Below are positions 8,532-16,974 of a DNA stretch of 64,000 nt, piece by piece. The notes under the pieces were generated by a model that saw only the letters and a list, made by a program, of their open reading frames with translations, ran no database searches and was not told the DNA's origin. The position numbers and the translations under genes were made by a program. Position 1 is the first letter of the stretch, and each line of letters opens with the position of its first letter. The stretch covers positions 434,001 through 498,000 of the forward strand of contig NZ_CP145607.1 of the NCBI RefSeq assembly GCF_036884275.1, written 5' to 3'. The stretch comes from Sphingomonas kaistensis. GTDB taxonomy: Bacteria > Pseudomonadota > Alphaproteobacteria > Sphingomonadales > Sphingomonadaceae.

Positions 8532-11132
8532 ATGCTCGATATCCGTGCGTCGCTGGACGCTCCCGCCGCCCCGCCCGTCATCCGCCGCGAGGACTATCAG
8601 GCGCCCGACTGGCTGGTGCCGGAAGTCGAGCTGGCCTTCGCGCTGGATCCGGCGCGGACGGTGGTGACAGCGCGGCTGACGGTGACGCGCAACGGCAGCC
8701 ACGACCGGCCGCTGAAGCTCGACGGTGAGGAGTTGGAGCTGCTGGCGCTGCGGGTCGATGGCGAAACCCGCGAGCCGCGGTTCGAGGACGGGCGGCTGGT
8801 GGTCGATCTCGCCGGAGAGACGGCGGTGGTCGAGACCGAGGTCGCCATCGCGCCCGAGAAGAACAGCCAGCTGATGGGGCTCTACGCCTCGGGCGGCATC
8901 CTCTGCACGCAGTGCGAGGCCGAGGGCTTCCGCCGCATTACCTTCTTCCCTGACCGGCCCGACGTGCTGAGCCGCTATCGCGTGCGGCTGGAAGCGGACC
9001 GGCAACGCTTCCCCGTGCTGCTGGCGAACGGTAATCCGGTCGAGACCGGCGAAACCGCCGACGGGCGCCATTCCGCGTTGTGGCAAGACCCCTTCCCCAA
9101 GCCCTGCTACCTGTTCGCGGTGGTCGCCGGCGACCTCCAGTGCAACGCCGATACCTTCACCACGATGAGTGGCCGCGAGGTCGAGCTGGGCATCTGGGTG
9201 CGCGAAGCCGACCTGCCGAAGACCGAACTGGCGATGCAGGCGCTGAAGGACAGCTTCGCCTGGGACGAGCGGACCTATGGCCGCGAATATGATCTCGACC
9301 GGTTCAACATCGTCGCCGTCAGCGATTTCAATTTCGGCGCGATGGAGAACAAGGGCCTCAACATCTTCAACACGCGCTACGTGCTGGCCGATCCCGAAAC
9401 CGCGAGCGACGGCGATATCGACGCGGTGGCCGCGGTCGTCGCACACGAATATTTCCACAATTGGTCGGGCAACCGGGTCACCTGCCGCGACTGGTTCCAG
9501 CTGTCGCTGAAGGAAGGCCTCACCGTCTTTCGCGACCAGGGGTTCAGCGAGGATATGGGGTCCGAAGCGGTGCAGCGGATCGATCAGGTGCGGACGCTTC
9601 GCGCGGCGCAGTTCCCGGAGGACGCGGGCCCCCTCGCCCACCCGATCCGGCCGGACTCCTATCTCGAGATCGCCAATTTCTACACCGCGACGGTCTACAA
9701 CAAGGGCGCCGAGGTGATCCGCATGATGCGGACGATTCTAGGGGCCGAGGCCTATCGGAAAGGCACCGACCTTTATTTCGAGCGGCACGATGGGCAGGCG
9801 GTGACCTGCGAGGATTTCGTGCGGGCGATGGAAGAGGCGAGCGGGGTCGATCTGACGCAGTTCCGCTTGTGGTATTCGCAGGCCGGCACGCCGACCGTGA
9901 CGGCGCGGCTGGAGCAGGACGGCGGGCGGACGGCGCTGTATCTCAAGCAGCACGTGCCCGCGACGCCGGGGCAGCCGGACAAGCAGCCGATGGTGATCCC
10001 GCTCAGGGTGGCGCTGATCGGCGCGGAGAGTGGGCGCGAGGTCGCCCCGGAGCGGCTGGTGCTGCTGAGAGGGGCCGAGCAGGTCGAATGGTTCGAAGGC
10101 GTGGACGAGCCCGCGTTCCTGTCGATCAACCGCGGCTTTTCGGCCCCGGTGATCGTCGAGGCGCAGCGCCGGCCCGGCGAGATCGAGGCGCTGGCGGCGG
10201 GCGATACGGACAGCTTCGCGCGGTTCGAGGCCGGGCAGGAACTGATGACCCGCGACCTGCTGGCAGCGATCCGAAACGGCGGCGCGGTCGAGGTCGAAGC
10301 GATCGTCGCGGCGGTGGGCGCGACGCTGCGCAGCCAGTCGCTCGACCCCGCGTTCAAGGCCGACGCCATCGCGCTGCCGAGCGAAAGCCTGCTGATCGAG
10401 AAGCTCGATGCGGCCGATCCGGCGCGGGTGCATGAAGTGCGCGAAGAGGTGCGCCGGGCGATCGGGACGCGGCTCGGCGAGGAGCTGCGCCGCGCTTATA
10501 CCGCAGCGAGCGCAGCCGATCCGGCCAGCCTGTCGGGCGCGGACAAGGGCCTGCGCCGCCTCCGCGCGGCGACGCTGGCGCTGATCGCGGCGGGCGACCC
10601 CGCGCTCGGCGCGAGCCTCGGGCAGCAGCAATATGATGCGGCGCGGACGATGACCGAGCGGCAGTCGGCGCTGATGGTGCTGGCGATGCTCGGGCCGGAT
10701 GCCGCGGGCCAGGCGCTGGACGATTTCTATGTGCGGTTCGAGGCCGATCCTTTGGTCATCGACAAATGGTTCGCGGTGCAGGCGTCGGTGGGGAGCGAAG
10801 GCACGCTGGAGGTGGTCGAGGCGCTTCAGCAGCATCCCGCCTTCACGCTGGCCAACCCCAACCGACTGCGCGCGCTGGCCGGCAGTTTCGCGGGCACGCC
10901 CAGCGCGTTCCACCGCGCCGATGGCAAGGGCTACGACTGGCTGGCCGAGGTGATCGTCGCGGCGGACAAACTGAACCCGCAAACCGCCGCGCGGTTCGTC
11001 GCTCCGCTGGGACGTTGGCGCAAGATCGAACCCGGCCGCGCCGCGAAGATGCGGGCCGCTCTACAACGCATCCTCGCCGAGCCGGGGCTTAGCAAGGACG
11101 TGTTCGAACTGGCGAGCAAGAGTTTGGGTTAA
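8532..11132 (+). CDS. pepN: Aminopeptidase N (M1 family)
   Basis: An 866-residue cytoplasmic zinc aminopeptidase that removes N-terminal residues from peptides, of the gammaproteobacterial PepN type. GAMENKG, which binds the substrate amino terminus, is near residue 270. The zinc motif HEYFHNW has His305, Glu306 and His309, and the third ligand Glu328 is in SLKEGLT. The C-terminal half is the alanine/leucine-rich helical domain of the long M1 enzymes. An upstream in-frame GTG at 8496 would add 12 residues, but the ATG at 8532 gives the family-like start MLDIRAS. The gene ends seven bases before the GIY-YIG element. Confidence 0.95.
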   Translation: MLDIRASLDAPAAPPVIRREDYQAPDWLVPEVELAFALDPARTVVTARLTVTRNGSHDRPLKLDGEELELLALRVDGETREPRFEDGRLVVDLAGETAVVETEVAIAPEKNSQLMGLYASGGILCTQCEAEGFRRITFFPDRPDVLSRYRVRLEADRQRFPVLLANGNPVETGETADGRHSALWQDPFPKPCYLFAVVAGDLQCNADTFTTMSGREVELGIWVREADLPKTELAMQALKDSFAWDERTYGREYDLDRFNIVAVSDFNFGAMENKGLNIFNTRYVLADPETASDGDIDAVAAVVAHEYFHNWSGNRVTCRDWFQLSLKEGLTVFRDQGFSEDMGSEAVQRIDQVRTLRAAQFPEDAGPLAHPIRPDSYLEIANFYTATVYNKGAEVIRMMRTILGAEAYRKGTDLYFERHDGQAVTCEDFVRAMEEASGVDLTQFRLWYSQAGTPTVTARLEQDGGRTALYLKQHVPATPGQPDKQPMVIPLRVALIGAESGREVAPERLVLLRGAEQVEWFEGVDEPAFLSINRGFSAPVIVEAQRRPGEIEALAAGDTDSFARFEAGQELMTRDLLAAIRNGGAVEVEAIVAAVGATLRSQSLDPAFKADAIALPSESLLIEKLDAADPARVHEVREEVRRAIGTRLGEELRRAYTAASAADPASLSGADKGLRRLRAATLALIAAGDPALGASLGQQQYDAARTMTERQSALMVLAMLGPDAAGQALDDFYVRFEADPLVIDKWFAVQASVGSEGTLEVVEALQQHPAFTLANPNRLRALAGSFAGTPSAFHRADGKGYDWLAEVIVAADKLNPQTAARFVAPLGRWRKIEPGRAAKMRAALQRILAEPGLSKDVFELASKSLG

Positions 11133-11138
11133 CTTCCC

Positions 11139-11168
11139 GTCGTCCCGGCGCAGGCCGGGACCTCAGGC
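11139..11168 (+). repeat. Left inverted repeat of the GIY-YIG unit
   Basis: A 30-bp arm beginning GTCGTCCCGGC and ending ACCTCAGGC, with an 8-bp perfect stem and GCAG loop. It includes the stop codon of the nuclease gene (TCA at 11163-11165 on the plus strand). It may also act as the pepN terminator stem, though no T tract follows. Confidence 0.9.
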
Positions 11169-11456
11169 GAGATGGAGATCGGCTGCAAGATCGCGCCATT
11201 CCGAATTGCGTTCGTGGATCAGCCGCAGCTTCCAGAGCCGCGGCCATTCCTTGATGCATGTCTCGCGATGGATGGCTTCGGCGATGGTGTCGTGCTGTTC
11301 GGCAAACACCAGCAAGGTGCAATTGTAGCGTTTGACGAATTGCGAGCCGATGCCAGCGCGGTGCTGCGCGAGGCGTTCGGCGAGATTGGCGGTGACGCCG
11401 GTGTATAACGTTCCGTGCGGTTTGTTTGTGAGAATGTAGACCCAGCCGCCGGTCAT
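11163..11456 (-). CDS. GIY-YIG nuclease domain protein
   Basis: A 97-residue single-domain protein of the UvrC N-terminal/GIY-YIG superfamily (YhbQ/Slx1-like short type). GGWVYILTNK (residues 3-12) and GTLYTGVTANLAERLAQH give the two short strands with the catalytic tyrosines (GIY and YIG variants VYI and YTG) and the conserved arginine. The metal-binding glutamate is probably in EAIHRETCIKEWPR. These proteins are predicted DNA-cleaving enzymes of uncertain role. The gene is alone between inverted repeats, and the left repeat supplies its last codons and stop, so gene and repeat appear to travel as one unit. Confidence 0.9.
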   Translation of the reverse strand: MTGGWVYILTNKPHGTLYTGVTANLAERLAQHRAGIGSQFVKRYNCTLLVFAEQHDTIAEAIHRETCIKEWPRLWKLRLIHERNSEWRDLAADLHLA

Positions 11457-11471
11457 GCTCGCGCTTTAGCT

Positions 11472-11501
11472 GCCTGAGGTCCCGGCCTTCGCCGGGACGA
11501 C
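11472..11501 (-). repeat. Right inverted repeat of the GIY-YIG unit
   Basis: This is the reverse complement of the left arm with a single difference in the loop region. It forms a hairpin with an 8-bp stem GTCCCGGC/GCCGGGAC and CTTC loop. It ends two bases before the stop codon of the neighbouring lipoprotein gene. Confidence 0.9.
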
Positions 11502-11503
11502 GA

Positions 11504-12076
11504 TCAGCCGCCGATCCAGCGCGCGACCTGGTTGGCGACGTTGTTGGCGGCGGCGTTGATCGCGGGGCCGACGGTGACGTTGGTGCCGTCGGCGGGGGCC
11601 GAGGCGGTGAAGCGGCGGGTCTGGACGGTCGCGCCGCGGGCGGCGGTGGCGTCGTAGGTGACGACCACCTGGCCGCTCGCCACGTCATAGCCGAAGCGCT
11701 GCAGCACGCCCGATACTCGGGTGCCGGGGTCGATGCCGGTCTGGCGCGGATCGATGACGACCCGGCCGGTGACGCGCTTCACCGTCTCGCTCAGCAGTTG
11801 CTGGAACAGGCGGTCGGGGGTGTCGAGATATTGGAGGTCCTCGACGTAGGTGACCTGCCCCGAGCGCTCGAGCACCGGCACCCGGACCTGACGCACGTCG
11901 CGGCCGGCGATCGGCAGCTCGATGGTGATCGCTTCGCCCGCTGCGGCGGTGCGCTCGAAGGTTGCACTCGGCGTCGCCGGGGTCAGGGTCAGCAGCGTCG
12001 CCGGGGTCTTGCCGCCGAAGCAGGCCGACAACGACAGGGGCAGCGCCAGGGCGGCGGCGAGAGGCAGAAAACGCAT
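11504..12076 (-). CDS. ABC-type transport auxiliary lipoprotein (PqiC/LptE-like family)
   Basis: A 190-residue lipoprotein with signal MRFLPLAAALALPLSLSAC and a lipobox cysteine at residue 19. The mature part resembles the ABC-transport auxiliary lipoprotein family (PqiC-like), which works with MCE proteins in moving phospholipids between inner and outer membranes. It is the last gene of the mlaE-mlaF-mlaD operon. Its ATG overlaps the stop of the MCE gene by one base (TGATG), showing translational coupling. A soluble MlaC is not encoded here, and this lipoprotein may take over the periplasmic or outer-membrane contact role. Confidence 0.85.
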   Translation of the reverse strand: MRFLPLAAALALPLSLSACFGGKTPATLLTLTPATPSATFERTAAAGEAITIELPIAGRDVRQVRVPVLERSGQVTYVEDLQYLDTPDRLFQQLLSETVKRVTGRVVIDPRQTGIDPGTRVSGVLQRFGYDVASGQVVVTYDATAARGATVQTRRFTASAPADGTNVTVGPAINAAANNVANQVARWIGG

Positions 12077-13029
12077 CAGCGGGACTTTCCGGGCTTGTGA
12101 TCGGGGAGCTTGGGCGCGCCGAGCACGCCGGTGACGCCGCCTTGTTCGAGCCTGTTCGACACGCCTTCCAGGCTGGCGGTAAGATCGCGCAGGTCGCGGA
12201 CCAGGCGGTTCACTTCGGGCAGGGTCGACTTGGAGAAATTCTGCACGCCCGGCCGCGCATCGGCGACCAATGTGTCGATATTGGCCGAGGTCTGCTGCAG
12301 CGACTGAAGCGTGCGGCGCAGATCCGCCGCGGCCGGCTGGACGTCGCGCTGGACTACCGCGTTGCTGCTGTTGGCGAGCTTGGCGACCTCGTCGGCGGCG
12401 CGGCCCGCGTTGCGCGCGGCGACCCGCGCTTCGGCCAAAGTGTCGGCCATTTCGGGCGCCCGATCGGCCAGCACCCGGCTGGTCTTGTCGATATTCTCGA
12501 GGATGTCGGAGATGGCGTTCTGGTTGCGGTCGCTGAGCAATTCGGTCAGCCGCTCGGTGAGGCGCTGGATGCGCTCCAGCAGTTCCGGCGCGCTGTTCAG
12601 CAGCGCGCCAAGGCCGCCGGCCGAGCTTGGCACCACCGGGCAGCCCTGCGGGCCGACCTGGGTCAGCGGTTGCGCGCCCTTGACCGCGCCGTCGAGCTGG
12701 ATCTCGCTCACGCCAGTGAAACCGACGCCCTTGATCTGCGCGGTGGTGCCTTGGAGCACGGGGGTCGATTCCTCGACCTCGATCCGGACCCAGACGAATT
12801 CGGGCCGGTTGGGCAGCAGCGACACCTTGGTGATCTGGCCGACGGGAACGCCCGAGAAGCTGACGTTGGACCCGCGGTTGAGGCCGCCGACGCCCTGGCT
12901 GAAATAGATGTCGAAGCACTTGCGCTTGTCGGTGTTCAGCCCCGCGATCCACACCGCGAAGAGAAGCAGGCCGACCAGCAGGGCCAGGACGACGGTGCCT
13001 ACCAGCACCTGGTTCGATCGGGTTTCCAT
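12076..13029 (-). CDS. mlaD: MCE-domain substrate-binding protein MlaD
   Basis: A 317-residue inner-membrane-anchored periplasmic protein. One N-terminal transmembrane helix (about residues 9-29) is followed by a single MCE domain with the typical GGLNRGSNVSFSGVPVGQI core. After it comes a long helical, probably coiled-coil tail from about residue 145 to 290 with ELLERIQRLTERLTELL-type heptads. MCE rings form the lipid conduit of Mla-type phospholipid transporters. The tail is longer than in E. coli MlaD and is closer to the longer MCE proteins of other alphaproteobacteria. It lies 9 bases after mlaF. Confidence 0.92.
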   Translation of the reverse strand: METRSNQVLVGTVVLALLVGLLLFAVWIAGLNTDKRKCFDIYFSQGVGGLNRGSNVSFSGVPVGQITKVSLLPNRPEFVWVRIEVEESTPVLQGTTAQIKGVGFTGVSEIQLDGAVKGAQPLTQVGPQGCPVVPSSAGGLGALLNSAPELLERIQRLTERLTELLSDRNQNAISDILENIDKTSRVLADRAPEMADTLAEARVAARNAGRAADEVAKLANSSNAVVQRDVQPAAADLRRTLQSLQQTSANIDTLVADARPGVQNFSKSTLPEVNRLVRDLRDLTASLEGVSNRLEQGGVTGVLGAPKLPDHKPGKSR

Positions 13030-13038
13030 GGCTGCTCT

Positions 13039-13827
13039 TTATGCCGCTGCCGCGCGGCCGCGCGGTCCGTTGAAATATTCGTGGATCCAGGGGTGATCGA
13101 GGGTGAGAAGGTTCTCGATGGTGTCCACCGCGACGACCTTGCCGTCCGCCAGCACCGCGACGCGATCGCAGATGGCATACAGGCTGTCGAGGTCGTGGGT
13201 GATGAGAAAGACGGTCAGGTCGAGCCGTTCCTGAAGGCCCTTGATCAGCTGGTCGAACGCCTGCGCGCCGATCGGGTCGAGGCCGGCGGTGGGCTCGTCG
13301 AGGAACAGAAGCTCGGGATCGAGCGCGAGCGCGCGGGCCAGCCCGGCGCGCTTTCGCATGCCGCCCGACAGCTCGCTTGGGAACTTGGCACCGGCATTGT
13401 CGGGAAGACCCGACATGACGATCTTGTAGCTTGCGATCTCGTCCAGCAGCGGCTGCTTGATGAACGGGAAATATTCGCGGATCGGGACCTGTACATTCTC
13501 GGCCACGGTCAGCGTCGAGAACAAGGCGCCGTTCTGAAACAGGATTCCCCAGCGGCGGCGAATGTTCTTGGCTTCGTCTTCCGAGCGGTCGACCATGTTT
13601 TCGCCGAGCACTTCGATTTCGCCAGCGGTAGGGCGCTGAAGGCCGATGATCGAGCGCATCAGCACCGATTTGCCGGTGCCCGATCCGCCGACCACGCCGA
13701 TGATCTCGCCGCGTCGGACGTCGAGGTCGAGGTCCTGATGGATGACCTGCTCGCCGAAGCGGTTCTCGAGGCCGCGCACGCGGATGATCGGATTCTCGTC
13801 GTCGGGAAGGATGGGCGAACCCTGCAT
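13039..13827 (-). CDS. mlaF: ABC transporter ATPase MlaF
   Basis: A 262-residue cytoplasmic ATPase that energises the Mla lipid transporter. The Walker A is GGSGTGKS, the ABC signature is LSGGMRKRAGLARAL, Walker B is LLFLDEPTAGLDP, and the switch histidine is in ITHDLDS. I chose the ATG at 13827, which overlaps the mlaE stop as TGATG, the same coupling used at the end of this operon. A GTG at 13836 would add three residues. Confidence 0.95.
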   Translation of the reverse strand: MQGSPILPDDENPIIRVRGLENRFGEQVIHQDLDLDVRRGEIIGVVGGSGTGKSVLMRSIIGLQRPTAGEIEVLGENMVDRSEDEAKNIRRRWGILFQNGALFSTLTVAENVQVPIREYFPFIKQPLLDEIASYKIVMSGLPDNAGAKFPSELSGGMRKRAGLARALALDPELLFLDEPTAGLDPIGAQAFDQLIKGLQERLDLTVFLITHDLDSLYAICDRVAVLADGKVVAVDTIENLLTLDHPWIHEYFNGPRGRAAAA

Positions 13828-14912
13828 CAAATCCACCCGATCGAGCTGAAGAAGACCGCGAAAATGGCGTCGAGCACGATCACAAGGAAGATCGACTGCA
13901 CCACCGCGGCGGTGGTCTTGAGGCCGACCTGTTCGCTATCGTTGGCGACCAGCATGCCCTGAAAGCAGCCGGCCAGCGCGATGATGAAGCCGAACACCGG
14001 TGCCTTGATCAGGCCGACCCAGAGGTCGGTCGCCGGTACCACTTCGGAAATGCGCTGGACATAGGTCAGCGGCGGGATTTCAAGGCCGATCCAGCAGAAC
14101 AGGCCGCCGCCGATGATCGCGGTCAGCATCGCCCAGAAGGCGAGCAGTGGCATGACGAAGATGGTGGCCAGGATCCGCGGCACCACCAGCGCTTCCACCG
14201 GCGATACGCCGATGGTCCGCATGGCGTCCACTTCCTCGGTGATCTTCATGGTCCCGATCTGCGCCGCGAAGGCCGAGCCCGAGCGACCCGCGACCATGAT
14301 CGCGGTCATCAGCGGCCCCAGCTCGCGCACGGTGATCCGGCCGATCAGGTTGATGGTGTAGACCTCAGCGCCGAACTGCTGAAGCTGGACCGCGCCCTGC
14401 TGGCCGATCACGATGCCGATGAGAAAGCTCATTAGCCCGATGATGCCGAGCGCGCGCACGCCGACCACGTCGAACTGCTGGACCAGCGCATTGTAGCGGA
14501 AGCGTTTGGGATGGGTGAGTACGGCGGCGAGCCCGATCAGCGTCGCCCCGAAAAATCCGAGCAGGCCGGCGAAGGTGCGGCCGAACTGGATCGCCCAATC
14601 GCCGATTTCCGCGACCATGCCGAGCTTCTTGGGGCGCTTCACTTCGGTCGGATGATCGGCGTCGGCCACCTGGTCGAGCAGCTTGGCGACGTCCGGGCTG
14701 GCGCCGCTGACCTGCGCCTGTCGATCGCGCACGGTGCGATGGATCAGCCACGCGCCGACGGTGTCGATCCGCTCGACCTGCGAAAGGTCGATCTCGACCG
14801 GATCGGCCAGCGCGTCGAGTTCACGCTGGGTCGAGCCGGCGCGATTAATGGTCAACGCACCAGTGGGTGCGAAGATATTGCTGTCCGTCTTGGAAACCGC
14901 CGCCGAAGCCAT
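13827..14912 (-). CDS. mlaE: MlaE-family permease with N-terminal STAS-like domain
   Basis: A 361-residue protein and first gene of the operon. Residues about 1-95 look like a STAS domain (PVEIDLSQVERIDTVGAWL), the role played by separate MlaB in E. coli. The rest is the multi-helix MlaE permease with the conserved stretch PLMTAIMVAGRSGSAFAAQIG and the EVDAMRTIGVSPVEALVVPR coupling region. The fusion of MlaB-like and MlaE-like parts is usual in alphaproteobacteria. The divergent gene starts 176 bases away, so this gap should carry both promoters. Confidence 0.94.
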   Translation of the reverse strand: MASAAVSKTDSNIFAPTGALTINRAGSTQRELDALADPVEIDLSQVERIDTVGAWLIHRTVRDRQAQVSGASPDVAKLLDQVADADHPTEVKRPKKLGMVAEIGDWAIQFGRTFAGLLGFFGATLIGLAAVLTHPKRFRYNALVQQFDVVGVRALGIIGLMSFLIGIVIGQQGAVQLQQFGAEVYTINLIGRITVRELGPLMTAIMVAGRSGSAFAAQIGTMKITEEVDAMRTIGVSPVEALVVPRILATIFVMPLLAFWAMLTAIIGGGLFCWIGLEIPPLTYVQRISEVVPATDLWVGLIKAPVFGFIIALAGCFQGMLVANDSEQVGLKTTAAVVQSIFLVIVLDAIFAVFFSSIGWI

Positions 14913-15075
14913 CAGGCGCGGATATGCTCGTAAAGCGGGAAATCGGCAAGCATCGGCGGTTCAACGCGAAGAAAAGCGTTTCGGGTGCAACATGATTACC
15001 GGATTTCCGGTTACAGCCGCAATTCGGTGCCGGCACAATTTCCTGCCTTGTTATTGCCAGACTTTGCGGCTTTGC

Positions 15076-15082
15076 GGAGGAG
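15076..15082 (+). promoter_or_regulatory. Strong Shine-Dalgarno sequence of the CDP-alcohol phosphotransferase gene
   Basis: GGAGGAG lies six bases before the ATG at 15089, fixing the start of this gene in the divergent intergenic region. The remaining 163 bases back to mlaE contain nothing else that I can recognise. Confidence 0.8.
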
Positions 15083-15088
15083 ACGATC

Positions 15089-16198
15089 ATGGCCGACGCC
15101 CCCGCCTCCTCCCCGACCATTCAGTTCGTTGCCGTCGGCGATCCGCCGGTGCGCCTGTTCGGACGCACCGCCAAGACCCGTGCCGAGCAGGTCGCGGCCA
15201 AGGCCGGGCTGGTGCCGGTGGCGGCGGAAGACAGCGCCAAGCCTCGGATCGTCGCCGACATGGGCTATGCCTGGGATCCGGCTTGGCTGGACGAGCTCAA
15301 GAACCGTCCGGGCTCGGCCCTGATGCTCGACGGGCAAGCGGTGATGATGCATCTGGAAGCGGGAACGACGCGCGGGGGGTTCGATGCGTCAGGCCTGACC
15401 CCGATCGACGCGCGCACCGCGACCCTCAACTATTCGCTGCTGCGAAAGCGCGAGCGGCCGTTCGTGATGCCGCTCGACCCCGCCGACCCGCTTCCGGTCG
15501 AGCGCGCGCTTTACGATGCGTCCTACAAGGGCGTGACCGATCTTCTGACCTTGTACCTGTGGCGGCGGCCGGCGTTCTGGCTGACCCGCTGGGCGGCGCA
15601 GATCGGGATGACGCCCAATCAGGTCTCGCTGATCGGCGTGGTGTTCTGCGTGGCGGCGTTCTGGGCGTTCTGGAACGGCCAATATTGGCTCGGCACCGCG
15701 ACCGGCTTCGTGTTCATGGTGCTCGACACGGTGGACGGAAAGCTCGCCCGCTGCACCGGCACCTCGTCGAAATGGGGCGATGTCCTCGATCACGGGGTCG
15801 ATCTCATCCACCCGCCTTTCTGGTGGTGGGCGTGGCTCCACGGACTGGGCGCGGCCGGGCATCAGCTGGAAGAAGTCTACAAGGGCGGCATCTTGGCGGT
15901 GATCGTCGGCACCTATATCATCGGGCGGATCATCGAAGGCCTGTTCGTGTGGCGCTTCGGGATGCACATCCACGTGTGGCAAGCGGTGGATAGCCGTTTC
16001 CGCCTCGTCACCGCCAGGCGTAACCCCAACATGGTGATCCTGGTCGGCGCGCTGTTGTTCGCCCGGCCCGACCTCGGCATCGAGCTGGTCGCCCTGTGGT
16101 CGGTGCTCAGCCTCATCTTCCATTCGGTCCGCCTGGCACAGGCCGAGGGCCGCGCGGCGCGGGGGCGCAAAATCATCAGCTGGCTCGACCGCCCGTGA
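15089..16198 (+). CDS. CDP-alcohol phosphatidyltransferase family membrane protein
   Basis: A 369-residue protein. The catalytic signature D-G-x2-A-R-x8-G-x3-D-x3-D is complete, with the motif starting DTVDGKLAR and ending WGDVLDHGVD near residues 212-236. Four to six membrane helices surround it. These enzymes move a phospho-alcohol from a CDP-alcohol donor to an alcohol acceptor. An N-terminal soluble region of about 140 residues precedes the membrane part and has no domain I can name; in sugar-nucleotide terms it is too short for a full cytidylyltransferase. The next gene, overlapping by GTGA, is a nucleotidyltransferase, followed by a HAD phosphatase, so donor, transfer and dephosphorylation activities are grouped. 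Confidence 0.9.
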   Translation: MADAPASSPTIQFVAVGDPPVRLFGRTAKTRAEQVAAKAGLVPVAAEDSAKPRIVADMGYAWDPAWLDELKNRPGSALMLDGQAVMMHLEAGTTRGGFDASGLTPIDARTATLNYSLLRKRERPFVMPLDPADPLPVERALYDASYKGVTDLLTLYLWRRPAFWLTRWAAQIGMTPNQVSLIGVVFCVAAFWAFWNGQYWLGTATGFVFMVLDTVDGKLARCTGTSSKWGDVLDHGVDLIHPPFWWWAWLHGLGAAGHQLEEVYKGGILAVIVGTYIIGRIIEGLFVWRFGMHIHVWQAVDSRFRLVTARRNPNMVILVGALLFARPDLGIELVALWSVLSLIFHSVRLAQAEGRAARGRKIISWLDRP

Positions 16199-16971
16199 CT
16201 GACGACAAGCGCTGGACCGTGCTGCTGCTTGCCGGCTCGCGCCCGGGCGGCGATCCGCTGACCCGCAGCTTGCAGGTTGATTACAAGCCGCTGCTGCCGA
16301 TCGCGGGCGAGCCGATGCTTTTACGACCGATCCGCGCGCTGTTGGCGACCGAAAAGGTAAGCAAGATCCGCGTGCTGACCCAGCAGGTCGAGCGGCTGCG
16401 TGAGGCGTTGCCGAACGAGCCGCGACTGGTGGTGGAGCGGTCGGACGACACCATCGCCGCGACGTTGCAGCGTATCTGCGCCGATCCGGAAACGCCTTAT
16501 CCGCTGCTGGTCACCACCGCCGACCACGCCCTGCTGACGCCGCAGATGATCGAGGAATTCCTCGCCGGATCGGCGGGCAGCGACGTGGCGATCGGGTTCG
16601 TCAGCCGTTCCAACATGCTGACCCGCTTTCCCGATGCGCAGCGGACCTGGCTGCGGTTCGGGCGGGAGCGCTACAGCGGCGCCAATCTGTTCGCGCTGCG
16701 CACGCCCGAGGCGCGGATCGGGATCGAGCGTTGGCGCAGCGTCGAGCAGGATCGCAAGAAAGGCTGGCGGGTGCTGTTGCAGATGGGCCTGCCGCTGTTC
16801 CTCGGCGCAGTGCTGCGGGTGCGCGATCTCGATCAGTCGGCGCGCGGGCTTAGCCGAAGTCTCGGCATCACCATCAAGGGCGTGGTGCTGAGCGATCCCA
16901 CTGCCGCGATCGATGTCGACAAGGCGGCGGACTATACGTTGGTCAACGAGATCCTGGCGGGGCGAGCCTGA
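16195..16971 (+). CDS. MobA/GlmU-like nucleotidyltransferase
   Basis: A 258-residue cytoplasmic protein with a Rossmann-like NTP-transferase fold. It begins WTVLLLAGSRPGGDPLTRSL, a diverged nucleotide-binding loop, followed by YKPLLPIAGEPML, the KP-L-x-G-P segment of sugar-phosphate nucleotidyltransferases. VTTADHALLT supplies the metal-binding aspartate. The GTG start overlaps the upstream stop as GTGA. A likely role is making the CDP- or NDP-activated donor for the adjacent CDP-alcohol transferase. The nucleotide and substrate are not determined by sequence alone. Confidence 0.82.
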   Translation: MTDDKRWTVLLLAGSRPGGDPLTRSLQVDYKPLLPIAGEPMLLRPIRALLATEKVSKIRVLTQQVERLREALPNEPRLVVERSDDTIAATLQRICADPETPYPLLVTTADHALLTPQMIEEFLAGSAGSDVAIGFVSRSNMLTRFPDAQRTWLRFGRERYSGANLFALRTPEARIGIERWRSVEQDRKKGWRVLLQMGLPLFLGAVLRVRDLDQSARGLSRSLGITIKGVVLSDPTAAIDVDKAADYTLVNEILAGRA

Positions 16972-16974
16972 GCC

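Larger units (their letters stand above)
11139..11501 (-). mobile_element. Candidate compact mobile unit: GIY-YIG gene between 30-bp inverted repeats
   Basis: The unit is bounded by inverted repeats at 11139-11168 and 11472-11501 that match at 29 of 30 positions. Each arm is itself a hairpin, GTCCCGGC-4 nt-GCCGGGAC. The only gene inside is a minus-strand GIY-YIG nuclease, whose stop codon lies within the left repeat and whose start lies 15 bases from the right repeat. The unit sits in the gap between pepN and the convergent lipid-transport operon. No target-site duplication is visible. Mobility is inferred from architecture alone, by analogy with REP elements associated with a nuclease-like gene. 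Confidence 0.65.

Noticed and set aside
8424..10982. Minus-strand open frames of about 400 residues opposite pepN.
   Set aside because: They are high-GC shadows rich in Arg, His, Gln and Asp without motifs, while pepN has all its catalytic residues.
11962..13962. A 666-residue plus-strand open frame across mlaD and mlaF.
   Set aside because: It is antisense to two clearly conserved genes; long shadow frames are usual at this GC content. It has no recognisable motif.
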